33,338 nt of DNA from Tetrahymena elliotti 4EA (lineage: Eukaryota; Ciliophora; Oligohymenophorea; Hymenostomatida; Tetrahymenidae), in the NCBI GenBank assembly GCA_000231825.2, contig JH720311.1:488319-521656 (forward strand), written 5' to 3'. Made by a program: the position numbers and the translations under genes. Shown one piece after another: positions 22,134 through 33,280 of the stretch. Every line of letters begins with the position of its first letter. Within the stretch, counting starts at the first letter, position 1. Below the pieces are notes generated by a model, which searched no databases, was not told the DNA's origin, and worked only from the letters and a program-made list of their open reading frames with translations.

Positions 22134-25100
22134 TCAAATGGTTTGAGTTAATGTTGTTATTCTTCTTTTTTTTTTTATTTCAATTTTTCAATTATTGGTA
22201 GAATAATAGTTTCTAGTATCTGGATAATAAAATAAATTCCATTAAATGCTGTTAAGGATAAAGAGGCAGCATAGCCAAGCCATAGATAATAATTAACATC
22301 ACTTTAACTTATTATGACATTTGATATTTGTTGATTATTAAATTTTTATATCAAAATCGTCAAAATTCATGTAACTGAAATAAATAGATCAGAAATACAT
22401 TTAAGAATTGAAGTAAATAAATATTTATATGGCCTTAGACATAAGGTTAGCGTAGCGGTCAGTAAATTCAAAATGCATGCTGATATACAAGGTTACTTTT
22501 GGCTGGTCCTAAAAAAGATAAATCTAAAGAACTATCATATTTTTTTCAGTTAAAAGATAAAATAAATATTTTTTGAAAGAAAATTTTTCAATCTTTCAAT
22601 AAATATTTCTAATTTATTTAAATTTTTTTTGAAATTTGTATCATTATATTAAGAAGTATAAAACCAGTAATTTGAGTAAATAAAGAAAATAGTCATTATA
22701 ATTGCTATATAAAGGCTCCACCTTTGTATTTCTTAACTCTAATTAATTCAGAGAATTAAATACAAATAGAAATAATTAGCATTAACAAATTAACCTCATT
22801 TTCTATGCTTATCCTTTTAATCAAAAATTTTTTTATCCTTTCTAGTATCTAAATTTACTATTTTATTTATAAAGCAGATAATATTAAGCATATTAGAGCA
22901 TATTTACAAAGAACCACTTAACAATTAACTAAAATTGAATTAGTGAATCCGAATCTTTGTAAATGATTTTATTTTGTTTTGGTTAAGCATATTCATTTAA
23001 ATCAAATTAGAATAATTTAAAATTATTATGAATTTTATCTTATTGTATTTCAGGAACTTCCAAAAAAACTAATTTGGAGAATTTACTCAAGAATTAATAA
23101 TAATTAGGAGGTAGTTACATATTTATCAAGATAAAAATAGAAATAGGTTGAACAGAGTTTAGAATAATAAACAATATCTATAATTTACTTGCCACATTGG
23201 CTAAATTTTCATTAATAGTGATTATATTAAGAAGAGATTAAAAGCTTGTTTCTAAGAAGAAAGGGCCTATATCGAATTAAAATGGCACATATTTATAGAT
23301 GGAGTCAAGAGTATATTAAAATTAGCTATTTTTAAAGACTTTTGTCAAGTTGAATTTGAAAAAAGCTACAGTCTTCTAAATATTTTCTAGAATTTTGATA
23401 TTTAAGATAAGCTGTTTGCCGTTTTAAGATACTATAAAATTAGGAATTTAATACAAAGTTGAGTTAACTTAACTTATTTATAAATCAAATAGTTTGTCAA
23501 TTCCTATTTGATTAATAATATTCTCTAATAAATCTATTTCATAAAAGAAATCATCATTTGATGTTAATAATTTAAAAACTAGCTCTAGAAACTAGTCTTG
23601 AATAAAATTCATAAGGTTTATAAACTTAGAAACTAACACATTTTTATTTAGTTTCATCAAAATAAAATCCATAATCACGACTATTTAAATAAATAACAGG
23701 ATTACATTCACAAATGAGAGGATTTATTTTCCCCAAACTACATGTTAAGCATTAATCAGATTTTTAATTACAAGATTAGCATTAAAGATTGCATTCTATA
23801 TTCAAAATGATTATTTTATTTTAATTTCAACTCAATAAAGTTAATTCTTTCAAGTATTATTATTTGACAATAGTAATAAAAAAATAAACTGAATAATTAA
23901 AAATGATTTAATTTTACATTAACAGCTGAAATCAGATTCTATAAAATAATTTTGATCTTTACATTCACAAAGAGGAGGTACTTATTCACTTACTTAGCAT
24001 TCCAAGCAATTATTTTAAGTTACTGTGCAAGTTTTACACTAATTTGAGCACCCTTTTATAATTCAGATAAAAATATTAATTTAAAATGTTAAATTATGTT
24101 TTGCATAAAATAAAAAAGAAGCAGAGCTAAACAATGAATTTTACAAGTTTAAGATTATCGCTCTAAAAACATATCATAAGGACGTTAACAATTTTAGTTT
24201 AGGATCATTTAATTATCAAAACATTAAGAACACTTTCCAGTTAAAATATCCTTATTTATACAATTAGGTAAAATAATACCTGAATTCTAACACATCATAT
24301 TGTAAATATTGTAATAGTAAAGTGGTTTTTTTGTAAAATATTTTTGTTGCAATCAGATTTAGGTTTTACTTGATCATTTTATAAAGCATATGATTCTTTT
24401 GGGTAAATGCATTTCATATTATTTCTATTGATATAAACAAAACAAGGATCTTAATTATCATAACTTACAAAGTAAAAACCACCTGTAAATACTTATATTT
24501 AGCTATATTAAATTAATAAATCCTCAAAAGATGGATTGTTAAATCCAAGCATTATGTCATAAAATTTAGGGATATAAAATAATTATTATGGAATCTATAT
24601 CTCTATTTCATCTTCAATATAATTTATCACACACAACATTAATCCTGAGTAAGTAATAATCAGAAAATTATAATTATTCCACTTTTAAAACTATTTATTA
24701 AAATTAAAAAATGATAAGGTTTTTTTATATTCAAAATATTTTAAAATAAAATTTATTTGCTTTTTTAAATTAAGAGGGGTAAATTTAATTGACCATGGCT
24801 AATATTTTTAAAAATTCAGATTAAATAATCCAACTCTATTCGTTTTTTAAATATATTGATTTATTTAGAAGATTCCCTCTTTTTTAATTAGTTATAATTT
24901 TAATTTTAAAGTTATTACTTAAAATATTAGGTTAATTAATTTTAAATTTAGCTTTCTTAAACTTTTTAAAATGTCTTTTTGTAGAACAAACTTCTAAGAA
25001 ATATTTTTCATCAAGATATTATGATCTAATTCTGAATATTATATAATTTTAAAGATATACACAAGATTCATATTTATTAATGCTAAATGCGATTTTAACA

Positions 25101-27621
25101 ATAAAAGGGTTTTTATTAAGCTTTTACTTTTAATTTATTGTTCCTTTATTACTATTAATCAGTACACCTTTAATTGAATCAAATGTTAATCCTTATGATA
25201 CAAAAAGAGAAATATTTAAAGTTATTGCAGGATCAATTTTATTTATTATTAAAAGCTAATTTTACTCAAAAGTATCCTTAAATTCCAAAAAATTAAAATT
25301 TACAATTTATTTAAGATCTTCTTATTAAAATTACAATAGAATTTTAGGAAATGATCTCATATCAACATCTCCTAATTTAAATAATTAAACATTTTTTTTT
25401 AATCAAATATTAATTACCTTTTACAAAATTTATACAATTCCTATTTAGTAATTGGTGTTCAATCTCCTCTATTTGCAAATAGCTATCCTTTATGTGGCTC
25501 TTTAGGTAAAAATAACAGGATTGTGGAATTATATTTTTTGCATTTGAGGCATTTGAGGCGCATAAAAAGAGTTTTGTTCATTTTAATACTTAACAAGTAA
25601 ATAGATGCCTAAATAATCGTAGTAAAATCCAATCCAAGTTTCTATTTAAGGTTCAATATGAGCTACCAGTAAAGTTAGTCCAGAATAGTTAAAGAGCTTA
25701 AGTTCCAATTTTGTTTTTAGACTATTGTAGAAGGCAGATATAGAGAAAATATGGCTATCAGAATTTTTTAAATAACAAATTGAGTAAATTCCATCAGATA
25801 TTATAAGTCTTAAACATTCAACTTGAAGTTCATCGATAAAAAAAATGAACTTGAGTTATATCCCACTTTAAATGCATCATCTCTTATTAAATAATTCTAT
25901 TCACTAATTCCAGACTTTGAGCAAGCAATTTGGCTTAAATCAATTTGAAACTGCTAGTTTTAATAATTAACTATTATCATAAAATTTTAAATACACTATT
26001 ACCCTTATTGAAGCTCTTCTCATCACACTTACCTATTTGTTTTAAACATTAAAATATTTAAAAAGCCATTTTTTAATTAATTTTCCAAAATAAATCTAAG
26101 AGTTGCTTAATTGAGTAAATGGAGATTAGCAGCTATTTTGACAAATAAAATCTTTACCTTCTTCCAAGTAATTAATTTAATTTTGAGGACAATATAAACA
26201 ATCTTAATCATTAATTTTTAAGATGCAGCTGCTGCATTATTAAATGAATCCTCCTTTTTATAGTTTTATATTTCGAAATTCTATTTTCCTATTGGTGGGA
26301 ATGCTGCTTGATGATGATTTTATGTTTAGGAAATTAATGCACAATTAATTGTAAAATAATTATTTATTTAACTAAAACTTAAAAATTAAATTTCCATCAA
26401 GATATAATAACCTGATAATCTAATTAAATCTGAATTAAATAACAATTAAAACTTGATACCATCTGTAAATTTCAAGATAATAATATTGTCCTGAATATAT
26501 TTAATCATCCACAAGACTGCTGGGAGAAAAAATATCAGTTAATTATAAAAGAGGATTAATGATTAACTGATAAAGATTTTGATGATATTTTTATTAATTT
26601 TTAACTCTAGCAAAAAGTTGAAAAATTGCCTAAAACGCATTACCATCTATTTGAGTCAATCTAAATCCTAATGCTATCATTAAATCTTCAGATTTTTCTA
26701 TATCTATAATATTATAGATGTTTTTCTACATCAAGTGTTAATTAGTAGTAAGGTAATGGTTAAGATTCTCTTCTTGTACAATATTTTTAACCATCACTCA
26801 AATTATAGATCCCAGAGCTAGAAGAAGCCATGAAAAGGTTAATATGAAATATCAATTTTGGTAAAAGAGACATTTAAAATTCAGATATTTCTTGAAATAT
26901 TCCTTGCTTAATATCATTAGCCTATCCCAAAAAAGCTAATACCTTTTTATAAAGTAATTGTTTTAAAATAATTTTTTGATGCATATTTTAAATCTAATTT
27001 TTTCAAAAATTGAACAAATAAAAAAATATTAATAACTTATTTACAGTACAAGACCTGCTATAAGGAAAATAACTAGTAGATCCATAGAAATATTCAAAGT
27101 TTTAGTTATCAAATAGTTAAAAATTTTAATCTTAATATTTGCTGTATATAATCTATTTTTTTTGCTCATAAATTATTGTATAGTAAATGTAGCTTTTTAA
27201 TTAATTAGAACTATCTTGCAACTCTAAGAAAGAATTATTTGTCTTGCAAATATGATTTGAAAAACTTAGATACATCTTTATATTGAACATCATCCTAAAT
27301 CGTGCATTCAATTGTCATTTAGAATGAATTATAAACTATTTTTATTAAATTTTGGTTCATGCTATTCCTGGACTGAATTAGTAAATGATTTTAGTTTGAT
27401 TTTCCTGTTAGGCGATACCATCCTACAAATGTAATCTTAAAAATATTTGATACCTAATCAGACAAAATTGCAACTCCACTTTCTTTCTAATAGCTCTATA
27501 TTAACTCACAGCTAAAATATGAAAGGTTAGTAAAAATAGGCTTCATCTACGGGTAAGAACTTAATATAGTCTCTAGCTAAATAAAGATAAAACAAAAAAT
27601 TGCAAATTTATTTTTCTTCAT
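22134..27621 (-). pseudogene. large LamG-like/Cys-rich transmembrane protein gene, broken
   Basis: ATG 27621 starts a signal peptide (MKKNKFAIFCFIFIQ). Likely exons are 27274-27621, 27045-27221, 26033-26993 and one from 25956, with introns of 52, 51 and 76 nt (the last a GTAAGT donor). LamG/concanavalin-like segments recur (YYTIIYEQKKIDYIQ; RLLYLDGNLIFKFQ; ETWIGFYYDYLGIYLLVKY; KWNNYNFLIITYSG). Cys-rich repeats lie at about 26.1-26.25, 24.0-24.3 and 23.7-23.95 kb (CSSCILKINDQDCLYCPQ; NQCKTCTVTQNNCLEC). The C-terminal part (about 22.13-23.56 kb) has several hydrophobic helices, ending at TGA 22134-22136. This order is typical of ciliate surface receptor-like proteins. The frame is broken near 26721-26725, 25838-25845 and 24326-24332 and near 22850, mostly in homopolymers. 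An in-frame TGA follows LFISVT near 22370. Some breaks could be sequencing errors or missed introns. Confidence 0.7.
23610..23922 (-). repeat. copy 1 of a duplicated Cys-rich exon and its intron
   Basis: Within the broken receptor gene, this segment (intron from about 23922, exon from 23795 downward) matches 31610-32246. Shared protein blocks are CNQKSDQCLTCSLGKINP and CECNPVIY. Compared with copy 2 it lacks about 180 bp and a further 84 bp. The smaller missing segment is flanked in copy 2 by the direct repeat ATCAAA, of which one copy remains here (23656-23661). Confidence 0.75.
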
Positions 27622-28091
27622 TTAAAATATTGCTATTAAAAATTTAATCAAAATTGCTTTTACTAAGTATTTTATTTAGAATGAGAATATTTATTTATTT
27701 TATTTGATAAATATTTTTACAGAAAAAGCAGCTTTTGAAAAAAATATTAAGTCATTCTCATTAATAGCTAAAACTAAAATCTTTACAGATTTTTGAAAGT
27801 AAATAATTTCAGTAGCAAATTATATTTAAAATCTTTTACTAAAAGACAAGTTTAAAAAATGGAATTAAATTTTGAAATTCTTATCAGACATTTTTAATTT
27901 TATTTAGTTTTAAAATTGAAATTGTTTTAAGGAATATGAAAGATTTTAGATAAAAATGATCTGAATAGAACTATTTAAAGACAATATAATTTTTATTGTA
28001 AAACAAACAATTTTTATATTTTATTTTTTAAAAATATTATAAAAGTCGTGGTGCAAAAAACTTTCTATCAGAGTAACTTTTATTAACAACT
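27622..28091. other. spacer between helicase and receptor-like pseudogene
   Basis: AT-rich, no gene seen. It lies downstream of the helicase stop and upstream of the pseudogene start, so it would hold the pseudogene promoter. Confidence 0.5.
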
Positions 28092-31004
28092 TCAAATTTT
28101 TTCATTAAACCTAACCATAAAATCTATAAATTCTTAGTGTTATTCCCAATCTTTAAGTACAAATGTAAAGATAGCTCCATTAATAGGATTATAGATTTTA
28201 ACTCTTTTGATTTGTTTGCCATATTTCTTCTTCAGTATAGATAATTTACCAAGGATCTAATTTATATGAAATAATTAATATAAATACATAAAAATTGTTA
28301 ATTTATTAATTACTTTTAACATGAGTTGCTTGTCTAATTTCTTTATTTTTTTGAATGATTTATGGATTTCATAAAGAGTATCATCTCTAGATAAACAAAA
28401 ATATTCAAAAATTCTATTTGGATCTGAATCCTTTCCATATTATATTTTATCTAATATTAGCATTTCTCCACTTTCTGAAGCCTTAACATATTCAACAAAT
28501 GTGTCTAGGCATTTACAAATTTTACTCTTTGTTAAGGAAGCAAATAAATTCTTTTAGTATAAATATTTGTAGATCTGGTTTTTACTTTTAGAAATCTCAT
28601 AAAGTACAGAGAATTTATAAATAGATTCTATCATTTCATCACTTTCTATCTTTAAATCTGGATTCAAGAATTAAACTATAGATTCTTTGAATTAATTGAT
28701 AAACCAATCTTATATTTTTAATTTCTTTTTATTTGTAATAATCTATGATATTTAAACTTCTACTTCATTTTTAATTGATGATTACTGATCTATTTTGGTA
28801 TTAAAGTTCAAATTTCTTAAGATCATTCTATTTTTTAAATTAAAATTTAATTAATTAATATTTTAAATATATTCAATTTTTTAAATTATTCGTTATAAAA
28901 GTTTTCAATTCTTTTTTAAATTTAACCCTCCTTTTATTTTTTGAAGGATATCCAAACTAAAAAAAGTTGATTTTGGAATAATAAGGGGCGGAGAGGTAAT
29001 ATGAATAAAGAAAATAAAATTGTAAAATGGAAAAAGAAATAATAAAGATAAAAATGATTACATTTCTAAGTAAGAAAACACTAACTCTACAGATTAATTG
29101 AAAAAGAGAGATTAGATTTGTTATTTTGAAAACATTTTGTCATGAATTTAATCAACTTTCTCTTATTCAAAATATTTTTCCAAAAGGAATTTCTTTTAAG
29201 AAAAATAGAGTTCTTCCAAGTATTTTTAGCAACTCATTTCATCAAAAAGTTCATCGATTTGCTTTCCTTTCTAAAATAATAATTTAGGTTTTATTTTTAT
29301 TAAAAATTAATTTTACTTTAGCATATTTTTCAGTTTATTCTCCAATAGATTTTAAATTCTATGGAGTATCTTAAACAATAATGACATCATCTTCAAGTTA
29401 AATATTATTTTCATTTATTCTGCTTAAGAATCTAGAAGCCTAGTTTTAAATATTTTTATAAATTCATTTTTTAAATGTGGGTAAAAATATTTTTTCACAA
29501 TAATATTTCACAATAGAATTATGAGAATATATGTGAAACAATTGATATAAAAAATTCATTTTTACATTTTTGTTAAAGCATGAAAAGTAATTCATATTGA
29601 GAATTTCAGCTGCTCTTGTTGATCCAACATAAAACAGACGTCTAGTTTCTTCCAAAGCACTCTCTTTATTTTTATCAGGCTTTATAAAGGATTGAGGAAA
29701 AGTTTCATCATTCAATCCAACAAAAAACAAAACTTTCCATTGTAATCCTTTAGATTTATGAATAGTTAATAAAGTCACTTTATCTGCCTTATATTCATAT
29801 TTAAAATCAAAGTCATTATTCTTTCCAATAAAACTCCAAAAAGGTATTTATTATTTGGGTGAGAATCTGTTGTGTTTTTCCAGTCTGTACTCTATTTCTC
29901 TTAAAAGTGATCCAGTAGGGCAGATTATAGCAATATCTTCATAACGATATTTTTGTTAGATAAATTTTATAATCTATTCTTTTATACTCTCAAACAAATC
30001 ATTAGTGCTATTATGAGGTTTTAAAGTTGGTAGGAATTTGCATTTTTCTTTTTTAAAGTTTCCTAAATCTTTTAAAAATAAAGTTTAATTTTATTTAATA
30101 AAACAAATAAAATTACCTTCATAGCTCTGCATTTGACTTTGCTTGATTTTAACAAATGATTTAATAATATCATTAGAAAAAGCAGTAATTTTTGAAGAGC
30201 ATCTAAAATTAGTTGTGAGCTTAATATCAAGCATCTTGTAATTGTCGCTCTCATAAATTATTTTATTTTCTCTATTGACATCCTCAACCACCTTGGATCT
30301 CAAGAATTCGTAATCTGACCCTCTAAATTCATAAATATTCTATGCATCATCTCCTATTATTATTTTTAAAAATTAAATATATGAATATAAATAGAAAACA
30401 TACCAACAACAACCAAAATAGATTTTCCAAATTTTTTAAATAGCATAAAAATGTCATATTGAAATTAATTAATATCTTGAAATTCATCAAAAATAACAAG
30501 TTTATAATTATCAAAAATTTATTAACTTAGTGATAAGTCTAACAAATTTTGATAAAGTTAATTTTATTTCTCAACTAAAGTAATGTCAATTGATAATTCC
30601 TTTAAGTTTTCTTTTTCCTCATTTTTAACCTATTTTTTATTATTCTTTTGTTCTTTATTTTTCTCTGTAATATCATAGAGCTTCGTAATAAGCTTATCAA
30701 TATTTGTTATTTCAATTTAATCAGCCAATTCGTTTCCCATAATCTCAATAGCTCTCTTTTTCATATCATTACTTGCTTAGATATTAAAAGTAGTAATACA
30801 TATGCCAGAGGGATCAACACCTTCTTCAATAGCTTACTTTACATACATCAAAACACATTAAGTTTTTCCAGATCCAGCACAGGCAGTTACTTTAATATCT
30901 CTTTTTTTTGAGGCATAAATAAATTATTTCTACTCTTCAGTATATTCCATTTATTTATCCTTTTTTTAGATATCTCTTGATTAAATATCAGAGCTAGATT
31001 CCAT
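28092..31004 (-). CDS. UvrD/Rep-type superfamily 1 DNA helicase, 799 aa, six exons
   Basis: Exons are 30404-31004, 29566-30353, 29317-29439, 29062-29270, 28314-28827 and 28092-28256; all phases agree and total 800 codons. Introns are 50, 126, 46, 234 and 57 nt. SF1A motifs are in order: Q-motif TEEQKQFI (residues 22-29), Walker A ACAGSGKT (41-48), Walker B DEFQD (173-177), motif III VGDDAQNIYEFRGS (200-213), TTNFRCSSK, motif V TIHKSKGLQW and motif VI ETRRLFYVGSTRA. SASRFLSRI-type sequence follows, as in UvrD proteins. Such enzymes unwind DNA 3'-5' in repair or recombination. The last 300 residues (MSCQKYLEELYF onward) are charged, helical and unrecognised. An in-frame TGA at 29464-29466 lies inside the second intron. 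An alternative in-frame ATG at 31049 would add 15 residues. The Asn/Lys-rich insertion before motif II (115-160) is ciliate-like. Confidence 0.87.
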
Positions 31005-31609
31005 TTCAATCTTCAAAAGCTATTGTGATGTTAAAACAAAATATTACATTAGACCAAATAAAATTGTAAACTTACTTTTTTTTGTTTAACAAAAAACCCA
31101 AATCTTTCAAATTTAATTTAAATTAAGAAATGTTAAGAATTTAATGATCTTCCAACAATACTAAAGGAAAAATTAAGCACAACTTCTCGAATCAATTATC
31201 ATCAACAATAAAGTTTTAGTTAAAATAAATAAAAGTATTTTATCTCAAAAATAAAAGACTTCTATTTGACTTTTTCTCAATAAGTAAAATTATTAATTTC
31301 TTTTTTTAAAAGAATTTATTTTTTACTAAATACTAAAAAATTATTGGAAAAATCCTATTATTTTTTTGTAATGTGTAAAGCAACTGTTAACTGTTGTATT
31401 TTATTTGAGTCAAAAAAATTATGAACACTGTGAAAAAATGAAGAGTAAATAAATTAGATATTAGCAATTAAATAAAACAAATCATAAATTGGCCTTATTC
31501 AAAAGAAAAATATCATGTGTTTACAGAAGAAGAAATTTAATATAGAGTTATCAAATTTGTGTGGAGAAGATAATAAGTAAGAAATTTTTCTTGCATCAAA
31601 TAAAATCTG
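31005..31609. other. upstream region of the helicase gene
   Basis: AT-rich with no protein-like frame beyond the possible 15-residue extension of the helicase. It presumably contains the helicase promoter and the degraded downstream edge of the Cys-rich copy 2. Confidence 0.45.
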
Positions 31610-32246
31610 CTTTAGATTAATCAAAAGAAATAATAATTTAATATCAATTATTTTAAAATTAGCTAAAGAAACTAGCCCTAAATAAAGGTTCATAAGGTTT
31701 TTAAACTTAGAAACTAACACATTTTTATTTAGTTTCATCAAAGAATTTGAACTTAGGCTTTTGGATGAATCATAACTCAAGTAATCTTTAATTATAAAAT
31801 CAGCATTTCTAAAATAAAATATCAAAATAAAATCCATAATCGCAACTTTAGCAATCATCTCTTTCAACAGCTGGTTCTTCATAATATCCTAAGCTACACA
31901 GACAATAAGGAGGAGAAACTCTATTTCTTCTGCAGATCATAGATTCGAGATTGATATCACATGCAATGCATTTATTGGACAATTTTTAGGAATACATGGA
32001 TTTGAAGTTGGATCAAAATAGCTATTTTAATAAATAGCAGGATTACATTCACAATTAGGGGGATTTATTCTCCCTAAACTGCATGTTAGACACTAGTGAG
32101 ATTTTTAATTACAAGATTCACATTAAGGACTGCATTCTATTTATTTTTAATTAAAATTATTATTTTATTTTAATTTCAACTCAATAAATATTATAATTGT
32201 TTAAAATAATAGTAAAAAATAAACAAAAGGATTAAATTTTACATTA
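31610..32246 (-). pseudogene. copy 2 of the Cys-rich exon, partial gene fragment
   Basis: Reading downward from an intron acceptor at 32137, the frame gives ECSPQCESCNQKSHQCLTCS, then NPPNCECNPAIYQNSYFDP and CIPKNCPIN. A single-base shift near 31967-31975 then moves it to CIACDINLES, YCLCSLGYYEEP and ERDDCQSCDYGFYF. Cys spacing is that of furin-like/growth-factor-receptor repeats found in ciliate surface proteins. The homology with copy 1 begins inside the preceding intron (TAATGTAAAATTT at about 32246) and fades near 31610. There is no start, signal peptide, LamG or membrane part, so it is a duplicated fragment. Confidence 0.72.
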
Positions 32247-32759
32247 CCCTTTCAATTACTTTTTTAGCCCCATAGATAACACATGATGATAATAGAACTT
32301 AAAATTTTTAAGATTAATAAACTTTACAATTTTTTTGGTTCAAATGCAATAATATTTATTTTTTAACTGGAGAAAATATTTCAAAATATTTTTCCTTTTT
32401 GATTTCCCAAGTCATCAAAAAAATTATAAAAGAAAAATTGAAATCCTTTGAATGCCTTTATTTTTTAATATTAGGTAAATAATAATTTTTTGAAAATAAT
32501 ATTTTATTTTTTTAAACAAGAAATTAATAAATAAATTTATTTTAAACTTATTTTTGTGAAATTGTGAATTGAAATTATGATTAAGAGAAGAATAGGTTTT
32601 AATATTTAGAAAATATTTTTAGTTTTAAACGAATTTCAAACAAAAATAATATGCATGATAATCATGAGGTCATTAAAAAATAAGTAAAACATATTATTTC
32701 ATTAAAATATATCAATTCAATTTCATAGTAACAAAACTAGTCTTTTTGCTTTTAACAAT
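32247..32759. other. AT-rich, no gene seen
   Basis: No continuation of the Cys-rich gene was found upstream of the copy 2 intron, and no other frame looks coding. Confidence 0.5.
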
Positions 32760-33280
32760 TTTGATCTTATTCCTTATGCTTCCATCACACCAATATTCTT
32801 GTACCTTTTTAAAAATTGTAAAATAAATATTGAATCAAGAAATAATAAAAATATAAAAATTGAATTAAATCTGAAAAAACTAATATGAAATAGTGAAACA
32901 AACACCAAGTGAACCAACCCAAATTAATTAATTGATTAATCCATCAGTCTCTAATTAATTAAAGGCTTTTTAATTCAGTCCAAAATGCATAACTAATATT
33001 GAAACACTATTTTTACCATAGACCAAGAGTTAAAAATTAAAGATAAGAGCATTTTGCTAACTCAGATCCAAGTTTTTATGCTCCTTTTTCACCAATTTTA
33101 TTGCCACTTTTAAAAAATGATAAAAGAAATATTTAAAAAAGTGAAATCTGAAAACAATAAACCAAAATTAACAAATGAACTAGCCAAAAAATATCAAGTA
33201 AACCAACCCAAATTAGTTATTATCAGTCTTTCATAAATTAAATGTTTTTTAGTTAATTCTAAAATGAATAACTACTGTAG
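32760..33280. repeat. pair of diverged direct repeats, about 275-bp period
   Basis: Copy X (about 32760-33005) and copy Y (about 33060-33280) share, in order: GATCTTATTCCTTATGCT versus GATCCAAGTTTTTATGCT, CACACCAATATT versus TTCACCAATTTT, a GAAATCTGAAAA-type block, AGTGAACCAACCCAAATTA versus AGTAAACCAACCCAAATTA, ATCAGTCT...TAATTAAA, and CAAAATGCATAACTA versus TAAAATGAATAACTA. Neither copy has a long open frame. The last 58 bases of the window (33281-33338) are less AT-rich and unexplained. Confidence 0.6.

Noticed and set aside
22440..22510. tRNA-like stretch (GGTTAGCGTAGCGGTCAG)
   Set aside because: It resembles an A box but there is no B box or cloverleaf, and the minus strand reads as a coherent membrane segment of the receptor-like gene.
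22723..22766. Hairpin with 9-nt arms TTTGTATTT/AAATACAAA
   Set aside because: It lies in coding-like sequence of the pseudogene and can be a by-product of AT-rich codons.
30648..30911. Plus-strand frame of 87 codons opposite the helicase
   Set aside because: It is antisense to the Walker A region of the helicase, which is unambiguous.
31499..31882. Standard-code frame of 127 codons beginning MKNQLLKEMIAKV
   Set aside because: Out of frame with the Cys-rich reading of copy 2; its openness reflects AT-rich composition and copy 1 shares only the Cys-rich frame.
32908..33210. Chromosome breakage sequence (Cbs)-like AAACCAACC
   Set aside because: Only the first nine bases match the 15-base Tetrahymena Cbs; the essential downstream part differs, so a functional site is unlikely.
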